Position numbers and translations under genes: made by a program
Part shown: piece by piece, positions 35,458-44,401 of the stretch
Layout of the letters: every line of letters starts with the position of its first letter
How positions within the stretch are numbered: position 1 is the stretch's first letter
The notes under the pieces: model-generated
Told to the model about the DNA's origin: nothing
Databases searched by the model: none
Seen by the model: only the letters and a program-made list of their open reading frames with translations
Assembly: GCA_040876735.1 (NCBI GenBank)
Contig: JBBDPC010000129.1
Span: forward strand, 1 to 64,000
Direction: 5' to 3'
DNA from: Natronomicrosphaera sp040876735
Lineage (GTDB): Bacteria; Planctomycetota; Phycisphaerae; Phycisphaerales; Phycisphaeraceae
Length of the DNA: 64,000 nucleotides

Positions 35458-36693
35458 ATGAACACCACCCAAGACATCATCGCCCGCCATGACCGGTACA
35501 TGTCGATCAACACCGGGCGCTGGCCCATCGCCATGGTGCGCGGCGAAGGCACGCACCTCTGGGATGCGGACGGCAATGAGTACCTCGACCTGTTCGCCGG
35601 CTTCGGCGGCACGCTGCTGGGGCATTGCCATCCCGATCTCGTGCGGGCGGTGACGGAGCAGGCGAACAAGCTCTGGTTCGTCGGCAACCTGCTGCACACC
35701 GAGCCGCAGACCCTGCTGGCGGAGCGGATCGCCAAGCATGGCTTCGGCGGCCGATCCTACTTCTGCCACAGCGGCGCGGACGCCAACGAGGCCGCCATCA
35801 AGGCCGCCCGGCTGTACGGCCAAGCCCAGCCCGGCCCCAGCGGCCCGCGGTTCAAAGTCATCACCGCCCAGCGCAGCTTCCACGGCCGCACGTTCGGCGC
35901 GATGTCCGCTACCGGGCAGGACCGCGTCTGGAAGCGGTTCACCCCGCTCGTGCCTGGCTTCACCCATGTGCCGTACAACGATCTGGCCGCGATCGAACAG
36001 GCGATCGACGATCACACGGTTGCGGTCATGCTCGAACCGATCCAGGGCGAAGGCGGCATCAACGTGCCGGATGCCGACTACTGGCCGGGCCTGCGGAAGC
36101 TGTGCGACAAGCATGACCTGCTGCTGATCGCCGACGAAGTGTGGACCGGCTGCGGGCGGACGGGCAAGTGGTTCGGCTACCAGCATTGGGACGTGACGCC
36201 GGACGTGATGACGCTGGCCAAGGGCGTCGGCGGCGGGCTGCCGGTGGGCGTGACGTGCATGGCGGAGAAGGTCGCCGAGATGTTCGACCACCGCAAGCAT
36301 GGCGGGGTGGCCCACGCGACCACGCTCGGCGGCAACCTGCTGTCGATGGCGGTGGCGGCGACGATCTTCGACGTGATCGAGCGCGACCACCTGCTCAAAC
36401 GGGCGGCCGCGCTGGGCGAGCGGGCGACGCACCGGCTGGAGCAGTTTGCCCGCCGGCACCCGATGGTCACGCAGGTGCGCGGCGAGGGGCTGTTCATCGG
36501 CATCGAACTGGACCCGATCGCCCCCGGCGCCTGGTTCGACAATGCCCGCGACGTCGTCAACAAGTGCGTCCAGCAACGCCTGCTGATCAACGCGGCACAG
36601 GAGAACGTGCTGCGCCTGGCCCCGGCGTTGACGATCACGGATGACGAACTGGACCGCGGGCTGTTCCTGCTGGAGGAAGTGTTACGCGGATGA
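35458..36693 (+). CDS. argD: Class III aminotransferase (acetylornithine aminotransferase type)
   Basis: PLP enzyme, 411 residues, closest in pattern to ArgD, which makes N-acetylornithine in arginine synthesis. LDLFAGFGGTLLGHCHPDLV, CHSGADANEAAIKAARLY, EPIQGEGGINVPDADYW, IADEVWTGCGRTGKWF and the PLP-lysine segment TLAKGVGGGLPVG are all present. Other class III enzymes (ornithine or GABA aminotransferases) share these motifs, so the substrate is likely but not certain. The frame stays open to 35239; ATG 35458 is chosen because the upstream part spans the HU terminator and a TACAAT box lies just before it. It overlaps the next gene by four bases (ATGA), so the two are probably co-translated. 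Confidence 0.85.
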   Translation: MNTTQDIIARHDRYMSINTGRWPIAMVRGEGTHLWDADGNEYLDLFAGFGGTLLGHCHPDLVRAVTEQANKLWFVGNLLHTEPQTLLAERIAKHGFGGRSYFCHSGADANEAAIKAARLYGQAQPGPSGPRFKVITAQRSFHGRTFGAMSATGQDRVWKRFTPLVPGFTHVPYNDLAAIEQAIDDHTVAVMLEPIQGEGGINVPDADYWPGLRKLCDKHDLLLIADEVWTGCGRTGKWFGYQHWDVTPDVMTLAKGVGGGLPVGVTCMAEKVAEMFDHRKHGGVAHATTLGGNLLSMAVAATIFDVIERDHLLKRAAALGERATHRLEQFARRHPMVTQVRGEGLFIGIELDPIAPGAWFDNARDVVNKCVQQRLLINAAQENVLRLAPALTITDDELDRGLFLLEEVLRG

Positions 36694-37703
36694 TCGAACG
36701 GGTTTCACATTTCAGGTTTCGCGTTTCGCGTTTGCGGCGTCAGTCGACGTGGCAAGTGGCGCCGGCGGCGTTTGCGCTGGCGGGGCTGGTGGGCGTGGCG
36801 GGTTGCCAGAGCACGGGCCACCGGGCCGCGCCGCCGCTGCCGACGTTGTCGGAGATCGAGTCGCGGGTCACGCCGTCGGAGCCGCCGGAGACGGACCGCC
36901 CGGCCGAGCGGCGGCGCGGGATCGCGACGATCCAGCAGATCGACCTGCCGTTGCAGACCGACCTCGACGAAAGCTGGGACCTGGCCAACGAGCGTGTGCT
37001 GACGCAGCGGGCCCGGCAGGTGTGGAACGGCAACGGCATCCGGATGGGGTTGCTGGCGATGGACGAGGTGGACCCGTTTTTCGAGCCCTTGCCTTACGTG
37101 CTGGGCGTGCATCGGACGCGGATCGTGGGCGGGCGGCATCCGTCGTCGGTGCGGACGTCGCCGGCGTTGCGTGAGCCGGTGCAGGTGGATCTCGCCGGCG
37201 TGGCGGGCGATGGTCAGGAGCAGGTGGTGGAACTGGACCGCGGCCGGGTGCGGCTGCTGATCCGGATGGAGGCGAACCCGGTGGGGGGGGTGACGGTGGA
37301 GCTGACGCCGCATCACCAGTTGCCCGGGTCGTCGCTGATCCCGCGTGATCCGCTGGAGAAGGAACTGGACGGCCGGGTGTTCGACGAACTGGCGGTGGCG
37401 TTTGACCTCAACCGCAACGACGTGCTGGTGGTGGGGCTGCACTGGCCGTGGTCGACGGACGCGGACGAGGCGGATGACGAGGAAGAAGAGGGCGAAGAAG
37501 AAGAGGAGGAGGACGGCCGCGAGCGCATCGAGCAGCGGTTCGAGCCGGAGGAGGAGGGGCCGCTCCGGTTGTGGACGGTGGATGAGGACGCCGCGCCGGA
37601 ACTGCCACGGCACCTGGGGCGGACGTTGTTTGCCGGCCGGCGCGCGGGTGGCCGGATGCAGAGCGTGCTGTTGATCCAGGTCGAGCCGGCGGCGGGCGAG
37701 TGA
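36690..37703 (+). CDS. Hypothetical lipoprotein with acidic tract
   Basis: A 337-residue protein. A hydrophobic segment (about 24-38) ends in lipobox GVAGC, indicating export and lipid attachment, although the charged segment before it is longer than usual. Residues 70-250 look globular with strand-rich parts (RVRLLIRMEANPVGGVTVEL). An almost pure Glu/Asp run (about 256-275) follows, then a C-terminal strand region. I recognise no family. Its first 20 codons lie on a TTTC-word repeat (about 36706-36740), which suggests the N-terminus was extended over repeat DNA; an internal start is possible. It overlaps the argD-like gene by four bases. Confidence 0.65.
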   Translation: MIERVSHFRFRVSRLRRQSTWQVAPAAFALAGLVGVAGCQSTGHRAAPPLPTLSEIESRVTPSEPPETDRPAERRRGIATIQQIDLPLQTDLDESWDLANERVLTQRARQVWNGNGIRMGLLAMDEVDPFFEPLPYVLGVHRTRIVGGRHPSSVRTSPALREPVQVDLAGVAGDGQEQVVELDRGRVRLLIRMEANPVGGVTVELTPHHQLPGSSLIPRDPLEKELDGRVFDELAVAFDLNRNDVLVVGLHWPWSTDADEADDEEEEGEEEEEEDGRERIEQRFEPEEEGPLRLWTVDEDAAPELPRHLGRTLFAGRRAGGRMQSVLLIQVEPAAGE

Positions 37704-37948
37704 ACGGCGGCGCATGTCTCAAGGGGCCGCGCTGTCTGACATGACATGAATGGATGCAGGCGCTGATCCGACAATGGGGGGTGTTTTCAGCAATTCGCCC
37801 CATGCGGCTCCCGGAAGCAGACTTGCGCTATAGACTTCGGTGAGACTTCCTCCGGAAGCCGGTCGGCCGTGCGAGTGGCGGTGACCGGCACGGCTTGCAC
37901 GAACGCCCCCCGGCCAGCGTTGGCCGGCACGCTCGGAGAAGGTGCATC

Positions 37949-39109
37949 ATGTCCAACGGCTGGACCGGCGGACAGTACAGCGTGTTCCGCGTGCTGCTGG
38001 GCGTTTACGCGGCGGCGATGCTGCTGAGCGTCGTGTGGCGGAGCGAGCAGCTTGCGGTGCAGGGCATCGCAGTGGTGGGTGCGATGTTGTGCGTGCCGGT
38101 GATGCTGGGGTGGCGGGATCGGTGGGCGGCGATGGGGTTGCTTCTGGCCTGCGTGGTGTTCGTGTCGTCTGACGTGGAAGGACCGGCCGGAGGCATTCCG
38201 CCTTTGCTGGTCGTGGTGCATTTTCTGCTGTTGAGACAGGCGGGCGTCGCGCCGTATGGCTCGCTGGATGCGGTGGGGCGGGTCGATCCGGACGGCGGGT
38301 GGCGGTTTCCGCCGCGGCTGTTCGCCGTGGTCTGGCTGCTGCTTGGCGGGTTCTATCTTTACATGGGCGTCGTGCTGCTGCGCGACGAGTCGTGGCGGTT
38401 GGCGGAGGCGTTGTTTTACGCCGGCGGGCAGTGGGCGGTGCTGCCGTGGGTGGGCACGATGCCGGCCTGGCTGGGGCGGGGGCTGACGTGGCTGCTGCTG
38501 GGGACGTGGCTGGCGTTCGCGCCGCTGGCGCTGGCACGGCGGACGCGGCAACTGGCGTGGACGCTGACGCTGGGCGTGAACCTGCTCGTGCTGCCACTGG
38601 CCGGACAGGGGGCGCTGGCGGCGGGGCTGGCGGTGGCGCATCTGCTGGCGTTCGACCCCGCCTGGCTCCCGGCCCGCCGGATGCGCGAACGGCGACAACC
38701 CGCGCAATCGGAGACGCTGTTTTTCGACGGCCACTGCGGGCTGTGCCATCGCTGGGTGCGGTTCGTGCTGGCGGAGGATCGCGCGGGCGACCTGTTCGTT
38801 CTTGCACCGTTGGACAGCGACCACTTCCGCCAGAGCGTGCCGGCGAGCGTGCGTGACCGGCTGCCGGACTCGGTCGTCGTGCGGCGGGCGGACGGCGAAC
38901 TGCTGACGCGGTCGGCGGCGGTGCTGCACATTCTCGACCGCCTCGGCGGGCTGTGGCGGGTGGCGGGGTGGATCGGCCAGGGGGTGCCGGCGGGGGTGCG
39001 GGATGCGGCGTATGACGGCGTGGCGGCGGTGCGGCGGCGGCTGTTCGCGTCGCCGGCGGACGCGTGCCCGATGATGCCGCCGGGGCTGCGCGGGCGGTTT
39101 CGGATGTGA
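37949..39109 (+). CDS. Membrane protein with C-terminal DCC (DUF393) domain
   Basis: A 386-residue fusion. Residues 1-235 form about seven or eight hydrophobic segments (FRVLLGVYAAAMLLSVVW, AMLCVPVMLGW, FAVVWLLLGGFYLYMG and others) of a type reminiscent of HTTM/SdpB-like integral proteins. Residues 250-375 are a thiol-disulfide oxidoreductase-like DCC domain with its signature FFDGHCGLCHRWVRF, the DxxCxxC redox pair, and later PDSVVVRRADGELLTRS. A membrane module joined to a DCC domain suggests electron or disulfide transfer at the membrane, but this is inference. ATG 37949 follows GGAGAAGG. The family-4 repeat B comes just after the gene. Confidence 0.75.
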   Translation: MSNGWTGGQYSVFRVLLGVYAAAMLLSVVWRSEQLAVQGIAVVGAMLCVPVMLGWRDRWAAMGLLLACVVFVSSDVEGPAGGIPPLLVVVHFLLLRQAGVAPYGSLDAVGRVDPDGGWRFPPRLFAVVWLLLGGFYLYMGVVLLRDESWRLAEALFYAGGQWAVLPWVGTMPAWLGRGLTWLLLGTWLAFAPLALARRTRQLAWTLTLGVNLLVLPLAGQGALAAGLAVAHLLAFDPAWLPARRMRERRQPAQSETLFFDGHCGLCHRWVRFVLAEDRAGDLFVLAPLDSDHFRQSVPASVRDRLPDSVVVRRADGELLTRSAAVLHILDRLGGLWRVAGWIGQGVPAGVRDAAYDGVAAVRRRLFASPADACPMMPPGLRGRFRM

Positions 39110-39118
39110 ACCATCTTC

Positions 39119-39243
39119 GACTCCCCTCCCCCCGGAAGGGGCTGGGGGAGGGAGTCTCCGGATGCCTTGCGTCACCGGCACAAACGCAGCGCCAGGGCGG
39201 CTGGTGATCCCCTCCCCCAACCCCTCCCGGGGGGAGGGGAGTT
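39119..39243. repeat. 125-base inverted-repeat element, family 4 copy B
   Basis: Arms GACTCCCCTCCCCCC / GGGGGGAGGGGAGTTTG with the same core as copy A (GTCACCGGCAC..., CAGCGCCAGGGCGG). It lies in the spacer between the DCC-domain gene and typA, ahead of the typA promoter. Confidence 0.85.
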
Positions 39244-39284
39244 TGAGTGCACTTGCATATTGAAACTCGAAACTCCGATTCCCA

Positions 39285-39293
39285 TGCTATAAT
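39285..39293 (+). promoter_or_regulatory. Extended -10 promoter of typA
   Basis: TGCTATAAT: a perfect TATAAT (39288-39293) preceded by the TG of an extended -10. The -35 region is poor, as is usual for this promoter class. It leaves a leader of about 80 bases. Confidence 0.65.
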
Positions 39294-39379
39294 GGTCCTC
39301 TTGCCCATTGCGGCCTCCCCCCGTTGCCGTTTGCGACCTTCAACCAGACCGGCCTCCGCGCCGGCCGTGAGACCTCCGT

Positions 39380-41266
39380 ATGCCCGCCGACCATCTGCGT
39401 AACGTTGCCATCATCGCCCACGTCGACCATGGGAAAACCACCCTTGTCGACCAGCTTCTCTACCAGTCGGGCATGTTCCGCAACGAGGATCTGGACAAGC
39501 TCGCCGGCGGCCAGCACGGGCTGATCATGGACTCGAACGACCTCGAGCGTGAGCGTGGCATCACCATCCTCGCCAAGAACTGTGCGGTGCACTACACCAC
39601 GCCGGACGGCGAGACGTACAAGATCAACCTCATCGACACGCCGGGCCACGCCGACTTCGGCGGCGAGGTGGAGCGCGTGCTCAAGATGGCCGACGGCGTG
39701 CTGCTGGTCGTCGACGCGTTCGAGGGTCCGATGCCGCAGACGCGCTTCGTGCTCGGCAAGGCGCTGGAGCATAAGCTCAAGCCGGTGGTCGTGGTCAACA
39801 AGATCGACCGCCCCGACGCCCGGCCGGACGACGTGGTCAACGAAGTGTTCGACCTGCTCGTCGAGCTCGACGCGGACGACGAGTCGCTCGACTTCCCGAT
39901 CATCTACAGCTCCGCCAAGCAGGGCTGGGCGTCGCGCGACGCTGAGAAGCGCGGCGAGAACATGAAGGTGCTCTTTGACACGATCGTCAGCCAGGTGCCC
40001 GCGCCCTCGCCCGACGAGTCGGACGTCAACGCGCCGCCGCAGATGCTCGTCACCAGCCTCGACTACAGCGACTACGTCGGCCGCATCGCCATCGGCCGGG
40101 TCTTCGCCGGCACGCTGCGGCCCGGCATGCCTGTGACCGTGATCGACCGCGCGGGCAAGCACTCGCAGCAGCGCATCCTCAAGACGCTTCAGTTCGACGG
40201 CCTCGGCCGGCGGGAAGTCGACTCGGTCGAGGCGGGCGACATCTGCGCCGTCGTCGGGCTCGACCCGATCGACATCGGCAACACCATCGCCTGCCACGAG
40301 TCGCCCGTCGCGCTGCCGACGATCAAGATCGACGAGCCGACGCTGCACATGACCTTTCGCATCAACGACTCGCCTTTCGCCGGCCGCGAGGGCACGTACG
40401 TCACCAGCCGGCAGATCAGCGACCGCTTGCAGAAAGAGCTGCGTTCCAACGTCGCCCTTCGCGTCGAGACCGGCGAGACGCCCGAGCAGTTCCGCGTCTC
40501 CGGCCGGGGGCTGATGCACATCGGCGTGGTCATCGAAAACATGCGCCGCGAAGGCTTCGAGCTTTCCGTCGGCAAGCCGCGCGTCATCAACAAGGAAGTG
40601 GACGGGCAGACGCACGAGCCGGTCGAGCTGCTCGTCGTCGACTGCCCGACCGACTGCCAGAGCAGCGTGATGGCGCTGGTGGGCGACCGCCGGGCCGAGC
40701 TGCTGAAGATGGACGCGAAGGCGGGTACGAGCGGGTTCGTGCACCTGGAGTTCACGATCCCCGCGCGTGGGTTGATGGGCCTGCGCAGCCGGATGCTCAC
40801 CGCCACGCAGGGCCGGGCGATCATGCACCACGTGCTGCTGCGTTACGAGCCGTTGCGCGGCGACATCGCCGGTGCCGAGCGGTCGCAGGGCGTGCTCATC
40901 GCCTCCGAGCCGGGCCAGGTCACCGCCTACGCGCTGGACGCCCTCTACGACCGCGGCTTCTTTTTCGTCAGCCCCGGCGAACAGGTCTACGAAGGCCAGG
41001 TCGTCGGCGAGCACAACCGCGAAAACGACCTGATGGTCAACGTCGTCAAAGGCAAGAAGCTCTCCAACGTCCGCGCCTCGGGCAAGGACGACGCGGCCCA
41101 GGTTCGCCCGGCCCGCAAGATGTCGCTCGAAGCGTCGCTGGAATACATCGACGAGGACGAACTGGTCGAGATCACGCCCGAGTCGATCCGCATGCGCAAG
41201 AAGATGCTCAAGGAAGCCGACCGCCGCCGCGACACCCGCCGCGCCAAGAGCCTCGCCGACGCATGA
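39380..41266 (+). CDS. typA: Ribosome-associated GTPase TypA/BipA
   Basis: Translational GTPase of the EF-G group that aids ribosome assembly and stress adaptation. 628 residues. G1 AHVDHGKTTLVDQLL (13-27), the switch ERERGITILAKN, G3 DTPGHADF, G4 NKIDRPDARPDDVVNE and G5 SSAKQGWASRDA are all present, followed by the domain II beta barrel, the EF-G-like domains and the TypA C-terminal segment (LEASLEYIDEDELVEITPES). The last 20 residues are a basic tail (MRKKMLKEADRRRDTRRAKS). Own promoter; a hairpin separates it from the convergent tmk. Confidence 0.97.
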   Translation: MPADHLRNVAIIAHVDHGKTTLVDQLLYQSGMFRNEDLDKLAGGQHGLIMDSNDLERERGITILAKNCAVHYTTPDGETYKINLIDTPGHADFGGEVERVLKMADGVLLVVDAFEGPMPQTRFVLGKALEHKLKPVVVVNKIDRPDARPDDVVNEVFDLLVELDADDESLDFPIIYSSAKQGWASRDAEKRGENMKVLFDTIVSQVPAPSPDESDVNAPPQMLVTSLDYSDYVGRIAIGRVFAGTLRPGMPVTVIDRAGKHSQQRILKTLQFDGLGRREVDSVEAGDICAVVGLDPIDIGNTIACHESPVALPTIKIDEPTLHMTFRINDSPFAGREGTYVTSRQISDRLQKELRSNVALRVETGETPEQFRVSGRGLMHIGVVIENMRREGFELSVGKPRVINKEVDGQTHEPVELLVVDCPTDCQSSVMALVGDRRAELLKMDAKAGTSGFVHLEFTIPARGLMGLRSRMLTATQGRAIMHHVLLRYEPLRGDIAGAERSQGVLIASEPGQVTAYALDALYDRGFFFVSPGEQVYEGQVVGEHNRENDLMVNVVKGKKLSNVRASGKDDAAQVRPARKMSLEASLEYIDEDELVEITPESIRMRKKMLKEADRRRDTRRAKSLADA

Positions 41267-41293
41267 GGCGTTTGACTGAAACATGACCCTGCC

Positions 41294-41322
41294 GAAGCCC
41301 ATGGCGTCACGCCGTGGGCTTC
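41294..41322. terminator. Hairpin between convergent typA and tmk
   Basis: GAAGCCCATGGCG (41294-41306) and CGCCGTGGGCTTC (41310-41322) pair with one mismatch around TCA. It lies in the 61-base spacer between converging genes and has no U-tract on either strand. Confidence 0.6.
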
Positions 41323-41327
41323 GTGCG

Positions 41328-41987
41328 TTAAACAGTCAACCGCTCGCGCAAGCCGGATAATAATCGCTCAAACACCGCGTCTTCATCCGCCCGCGCGTCG
41401 ATGACCAGGTGACGGGCCGGGTCGGCCTTCGCCTGTTCAAGATAGCCCTGCCGGACCTTCGCGTGGTAGTCCGCGCCTTTTTGCTCCATGCGGTCGAGCA
41501 GGGGGGAGAGGCGGGTGGCGGCGGTCTGTTCGTCGACGTCGAACACGACGACGAGGTCCGGCCAGTGCTCGCCGAGCGCGACCTCGCCCACCCGGCGGAT
41601 CGCGTCGAGCGACATGCCGCCCGCCGCGCCCTGGTACGCCAGCGTGGAGCTGATGAACCGGTCGGCGAGCACCAGCTCACCTCGCTGGCGCGCCGGGCCG
41701 ATGCGCTCGGCGACGAGTTGGGCACGGCTGGCCATGAACAGCAGCATTTCGCAATGCACGTCCATCTGGCCGTGCTGGTCGTCGCGGTATTCCAGCAGCA
41801 GCTTGCGGATCTGTTCGCCGATGGCCGTGCCGCCGGGCTCGCGGACGTGGCAGACGGCGATGCCGCCTTGCTCGACGAAACTGGCGAAGCGTCGAAACTG
41901 CGTGCTCTTGCCGCTGCCGTCGGGCCCGTCGAAGACGACGAACCGGCCGCGGAGCGCGTTCAACCATGGGGCGTCAGTGTCGGTCAT
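41328..41987 (-). CDS. tmk: Thymidylate kinase
   Basis: Phosphorylates dTMP to dTDP for DNA synthesis. 219 residues. FVVFDGPDGSGKSTQFRRF contains the Walker A loop (about 18-26), REPGGTAIGEQIRKLLL the substrate site with its conserved Arg, and DRFISSTLAYQGAA the DR(Y/F) motif. The LID region is LLDRMEQKGADYHAKVRQGY. All fit the type found in most bacteria. No Shine-Dalgarno is visible; TAAACT lies six bases before the ATG on the minus strand, so the mRNA may be leaderless. It converges on typA, and a long perfect palindrome (42016-42063) lies upstream. Confidence 0.95.
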   Translation of the reverse strand: MTDTDAPWLNALRGRFVVFDGPDGSGKSTQFRRFASFVEQGGIAVCHVREPGGTAIGEQIRKLLLEYRDDQHGQMDVHCEMLLFMASRAQLVAERIGPARQRGELVLADRFISSTLAYQGAAGGMSLDAIRRVGEVALGEHWPDLVVVFDVDEQTAATRLSPLLDRMEQKGADYHAKVRQGYLEQAKADPARHLVIDARADEDAVFERLLSGLRERLTV

Positions 41988-41993
41988 GGCGAA

Positions 41994-41999
41994 AGTTTA
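41994..41999 (-). promoter_or_regulatory. Possible -10 hexamer of tmk (leaderless arrangement)
   Basis: On the minus strand TAAACT, six bases before the tmk ATG; the same hexamer and spacing occur at dinG. Confidence 0.35.
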
Positions 42000-42015
42000 A
42001 CGAAACGACGCAAAG

Positions 42016-42063
42016 TTAGCCGCGCAGCGCAGCGGAGCGTGCTCCGCTGCGCTGCGCGGCTAA
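42016..42063. repeat. Perfect 23-base-pair palindrome
   Basis: Arms of 23 bases (TTAGCCGCGCAGCGCAGCGG... and its exact complement) around a two-base GT loop, between the tmk start and the SDR stop (both minus strand). It may stop SDR transcripts before tmk, though no U-tract follows. Confidence 0.8.
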
Positions 42064-42070
42064 ATTGAAA

Positions 42071-42862
42071 CTACAGGCGCTTCATATGGAAGCCGCCGTC
42101 GACGTTGATCACTTCGCCGGTGGAGTAGGGGAACATGCCCTGCGCCAGCGCGAGCACGGCCCGGGCGATGTCATCGGGCTGGCCCCAGCGGCGGATGGGC
42201 GTCAGGCCGTCCTCGTGGATGAGCTTGTCGTACTTGGCTTTGACGCCGGCGGTCATGTCGGTGGCGATGATGCCGGGGCGGACTTCGTAGACGTTGATGC
42301 CGTGCGGCGCGAGGCGGTCGGCGAAGAGGGCGGTCATCATGCCCATGCCCGCCTTGGCGATGCAGTATTCGCCGCGGTTGATGCTAGCGGTGTAGGCGCT
42401 GATCGAGCCGATGTTGACGATCGCCGGAGCCGGGTCACTGACGTGACCCTGCCGCTGGGATTCGAGCATGCGACTCGCGACAAGCTGAGTGAGGAAGAAC
42501 GGGCCCTTGAGGTTGACGTCGAGCACGAAGTCCCAGCTTTCCTCGCCCATCTGAAGCAGGTCGGCGCGCACCTTGGGAGCGACGCCGGCGTTGTTCACCA
42601 GCAGGTCGATGCGGCCGAACCGGCCGACCGCCGCGTCGACGAGGCGCTGCCGATCGTCGGCGCGGCCGATGTCCGCCTGCACGATGTGGGCTTCGCCGCC
42701 GGCCTGCTGCACCGCGTCGGCGGCGTCCTGCGCGGCGTCGGCGTTGGCGTTGTAGTTGATCACGACGTTGTGCCCGGCGCCGCCGAGCGCCTCGGCAATG
42801 CCCCGGCCGATGCCGCGGCTGCCGCCGGTGACGATCGCAGTGCGGGGGGGGATTCCTGCCAT
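42071..42862 (-). CDS. Short-chain dehydrogenase/reductase
   Basis: A 263-residue NAD(P)-dependent SDR. TAIVTGGSRGIGRGIAEAL is the cofactor loop (TGxxxGIG), LLVNNAG the NNAG motif, and the catalytic Ser-Tyr-Lys are in NIGSISAYTA and YCIAKAG. DVNLKGPFFLTQLV is also typical. It resembles 3-oxoacyl-ACP reductases and sugar-acid dehydrogenases such as KduD; its position 43 bases after a GH88 gene favours a role in uronate breakdown, but this is inference. ATG 42862 is chosen because GGAG lies eight bases before it; the frame is open to 42901. Confidence 0.85.
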   Translation of the reverse strand: MAGIPPRTAIVTGGSRGIGRGIAEALGGAGHNVVINYNANADAAQDAADAVQQAGGEAHIVQADIGRADDRQRLVDAAVGRFGRIDLLVNNAGVAPKVRADLLQMGEESWDFVLDVNLKGPFFLTQLVASRMLESQRQGHVSDPAPAIVNIGSISAYTASINRGEYCIAKAGMGMMTALFADRLAPHGINVYEVRPGIIATDMTAGVKAKYDKLIHEDGLTPIRRWGQPDDIARAVLALAQGMFPYSTGEVINVDGGFHMKRL

Positions 42863-42905
42863 GAGGGATGCTCCAAGTCGGTGCCACCCGTGACACGCCA
42901 TCGGG

Positions 42906-44342
42906 TCACGCGTTGTCGAAGAAGGTCGGGTACGGCCCGCCGTCGCCCATGCGCTTGATCGTGTTGGCCAGTTCCAGCAGGTGGTAGTCGCCCCACATGC
43001 TCGATTCGTCGCAGGCGACCTTGCGGCTGCGGGGGACGTGGTCCCAGCCGTTGGGCCAGTGGTAGATCGAATGCAGCAACAGGCCCTGGTGCGTCTTCTT
43101 CGTCGACAGGTAGGGCTCGTCGAACAGCGTGCGGGCGACGCTCAGGCCGGCTTGCAGGTAACGCTTGCCCTTGGTCTTCCCACCCCCGGAGTTGAGGTAG
43201 TTGCCGAAGCGGATCAGGCCCTGCGCGGCGATGGCGGACGCGCTGGCGTCGACGGGTTCGTGATCGTTGTAGGGGTCGGCGGGGGCGTTGCGCCAGTCGC
43301 CGAGCTTGTGGAGGTTGGGCGCGCCGTCGTCCCAGTAGGTGATGCCGTCGGTGGTGGAGACGTCGTCGATATAGTGGTCGCAGGTGTCGCGGGCGGCTTG
43401 TTCGAAGCGCTGGAGAACGTGCTTCTTGACCAGCCCCATGCGGCTGAACTCGTTCGGCTTGCACGTCTTGAGGAATTCGAGTTGCTCGGCATATCCGAGC
43501 ATGGCCCAGGCAAGGCCGCGGGTCCAGGTGGAGAAGGGAGAGTAGCCCTGCTGGGTGCTCCGGCAGCGGAACCGACCATCGGTGAGGTTGAACACGCCCT
43601 CATGGGCGGTGCGGCCGCGGACGTCGTAGGTGTGGCCGGAGTCGCCGAAGAAGATGATGTAGTTGGCGGTGGTAAGGGCGTGCAGAATCGCGCGTTCCAG
43701 CAGACTGATGCGGGAATCACCTTCGCCCATGAGGACATGGCCGAGCTGATGCGCCAGCCCAAGGCTGCGCAGGCTTCGCATGGTGTCGATAAACAGCGAG
43801 TGCGGTCCGTTGAAGGAGCGGATGTAACCCATCGCTAGGCCGAGGTCGTGCAGGACGTTGTCGCGTTCGCGACCGGACCAGCTCTGTATCGGCAGTTCGG
43901 TCCAGCGTGCGGCCTGGACGGCGCCGGAGGCTTTGATGGCCAGTTCGTAGAAGTGGTTTTCCCATTCGTTGTGGGGCAGCCGGCCTTCGTGCATGAGTCG
44001 GCGGAGGTTGCCGTAGGTCGAGAGGTTGTTGAAGCCGTGGTCGTGGACGCCGACGTGCGTGACGTGCGGGGCCATGTCGCGGAGGGTGTGCTGTTTGCCG
44101 AGTTCGAGCAGTTGGGTATCGTCGGTGGCGTCGTAGGCGAAGATGGCGCAGCCGTACTGGAAGCCCTGGGTCCACTCGGTCCAGCCGCGGGTGGTGTACT
44201 TGCCGTTGACGGTGAAGACGGGCGTGCCCTTACTTGTGTCCCATTCACGTTCGAGCAGGCGCACCTTGTCGCTGGCGAGGGCGAAGACGCGGTCGATGGC
44301 GGGGCGAAGGTCGGCGGGTTCGAGTTGGGTGTCGATCTGCAT
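42906..44342 (-). CDS. GH88 unsaturated glucuronyl hydrolase
   Basis: A 478-residue (alpha/alpha)6-barrel enzyme that removes 4,5-unsaturated uronic acids from the ends of oligosaccharides made by polysaccharide lyases. The catalytic aspartates match VGVHDHGFNN and EPVDASASAIAAQGL; further family motifs are YSPFSTWTRGLAWAMLGYAE and DGITYWDDGAPN. No signal peptide, so it is cytoplasmic, like most GH88 enzymes, and needs imported oligosaccharides. ATG 44342 is preferred to an upstream GTG (44378), which would lie in the hisI terminator hairpin. No lyase, transporter or regulator is adjacent; the SDR downstream is the likely partner. Substrate (ulvan, heparin, xanthan, pectin) cannot be told. 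Confidence 0.85.
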   Translation of the reverse strand: MQIDTQLEPADLRPAIDRVFALASDKVRLLEREWDTSKGTPVFTVNGKYTTRGWTEWTQGFQYGCAIFAYDATDDTQLLELGKQHTLRDMAPHVTHVGVHDHGFNNLSTYGNLRRLMHEGRLPHNEWENHFYELAIKASGAVQAARWTELPIQSWSGRERDNVLHDLGLAMGYIRSFNGPHSLFIDTMRSLRSLGLAHQLGHVLMGEGDSRISLLERAILHALTTANYIIFFGDSGHTYDVRGRTAHEGVFNLTDGRFRCRSTQQGYSPFSTWTRGLAWAMLGYAEQLEFLKTCKPNEFSRMGLVKKHVLQRFEQAARDTCDHYIDDVSTTDGITYWDDGAPNLHKLGDWRNAPADPYNDHEPVDASASAIAAQGLIRFGNYLNSGGGKTKGKRYLQAGLSVARTLFDEPYLSTKKTHQGLLLHSIYHWPNGWDHVPRSRKVACDESSMWGDYHLLELANTIKRMGDGGPYPTFFDNA

Positions 44343-44364
44343 GGGTGGGGCTTGGGTGGGGGTT

Positions 44365-44398
44365 GAAAAGACGCCCACGGATTGAATCCGTGGGCGTC
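44365..44398 (-). terminator. Terminator of hisI
   Basis: GACGCCCACGGATT / AATCCGTGGGCGTC pair perfectly around one base (44370-44398) and on the minus strand are followed by CTTTTC. It starts four bases after the hisI stop and separates it from the GH88 gene. Confidence 0.7.
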
Positions 44399-44401
44399 AG
44401 G

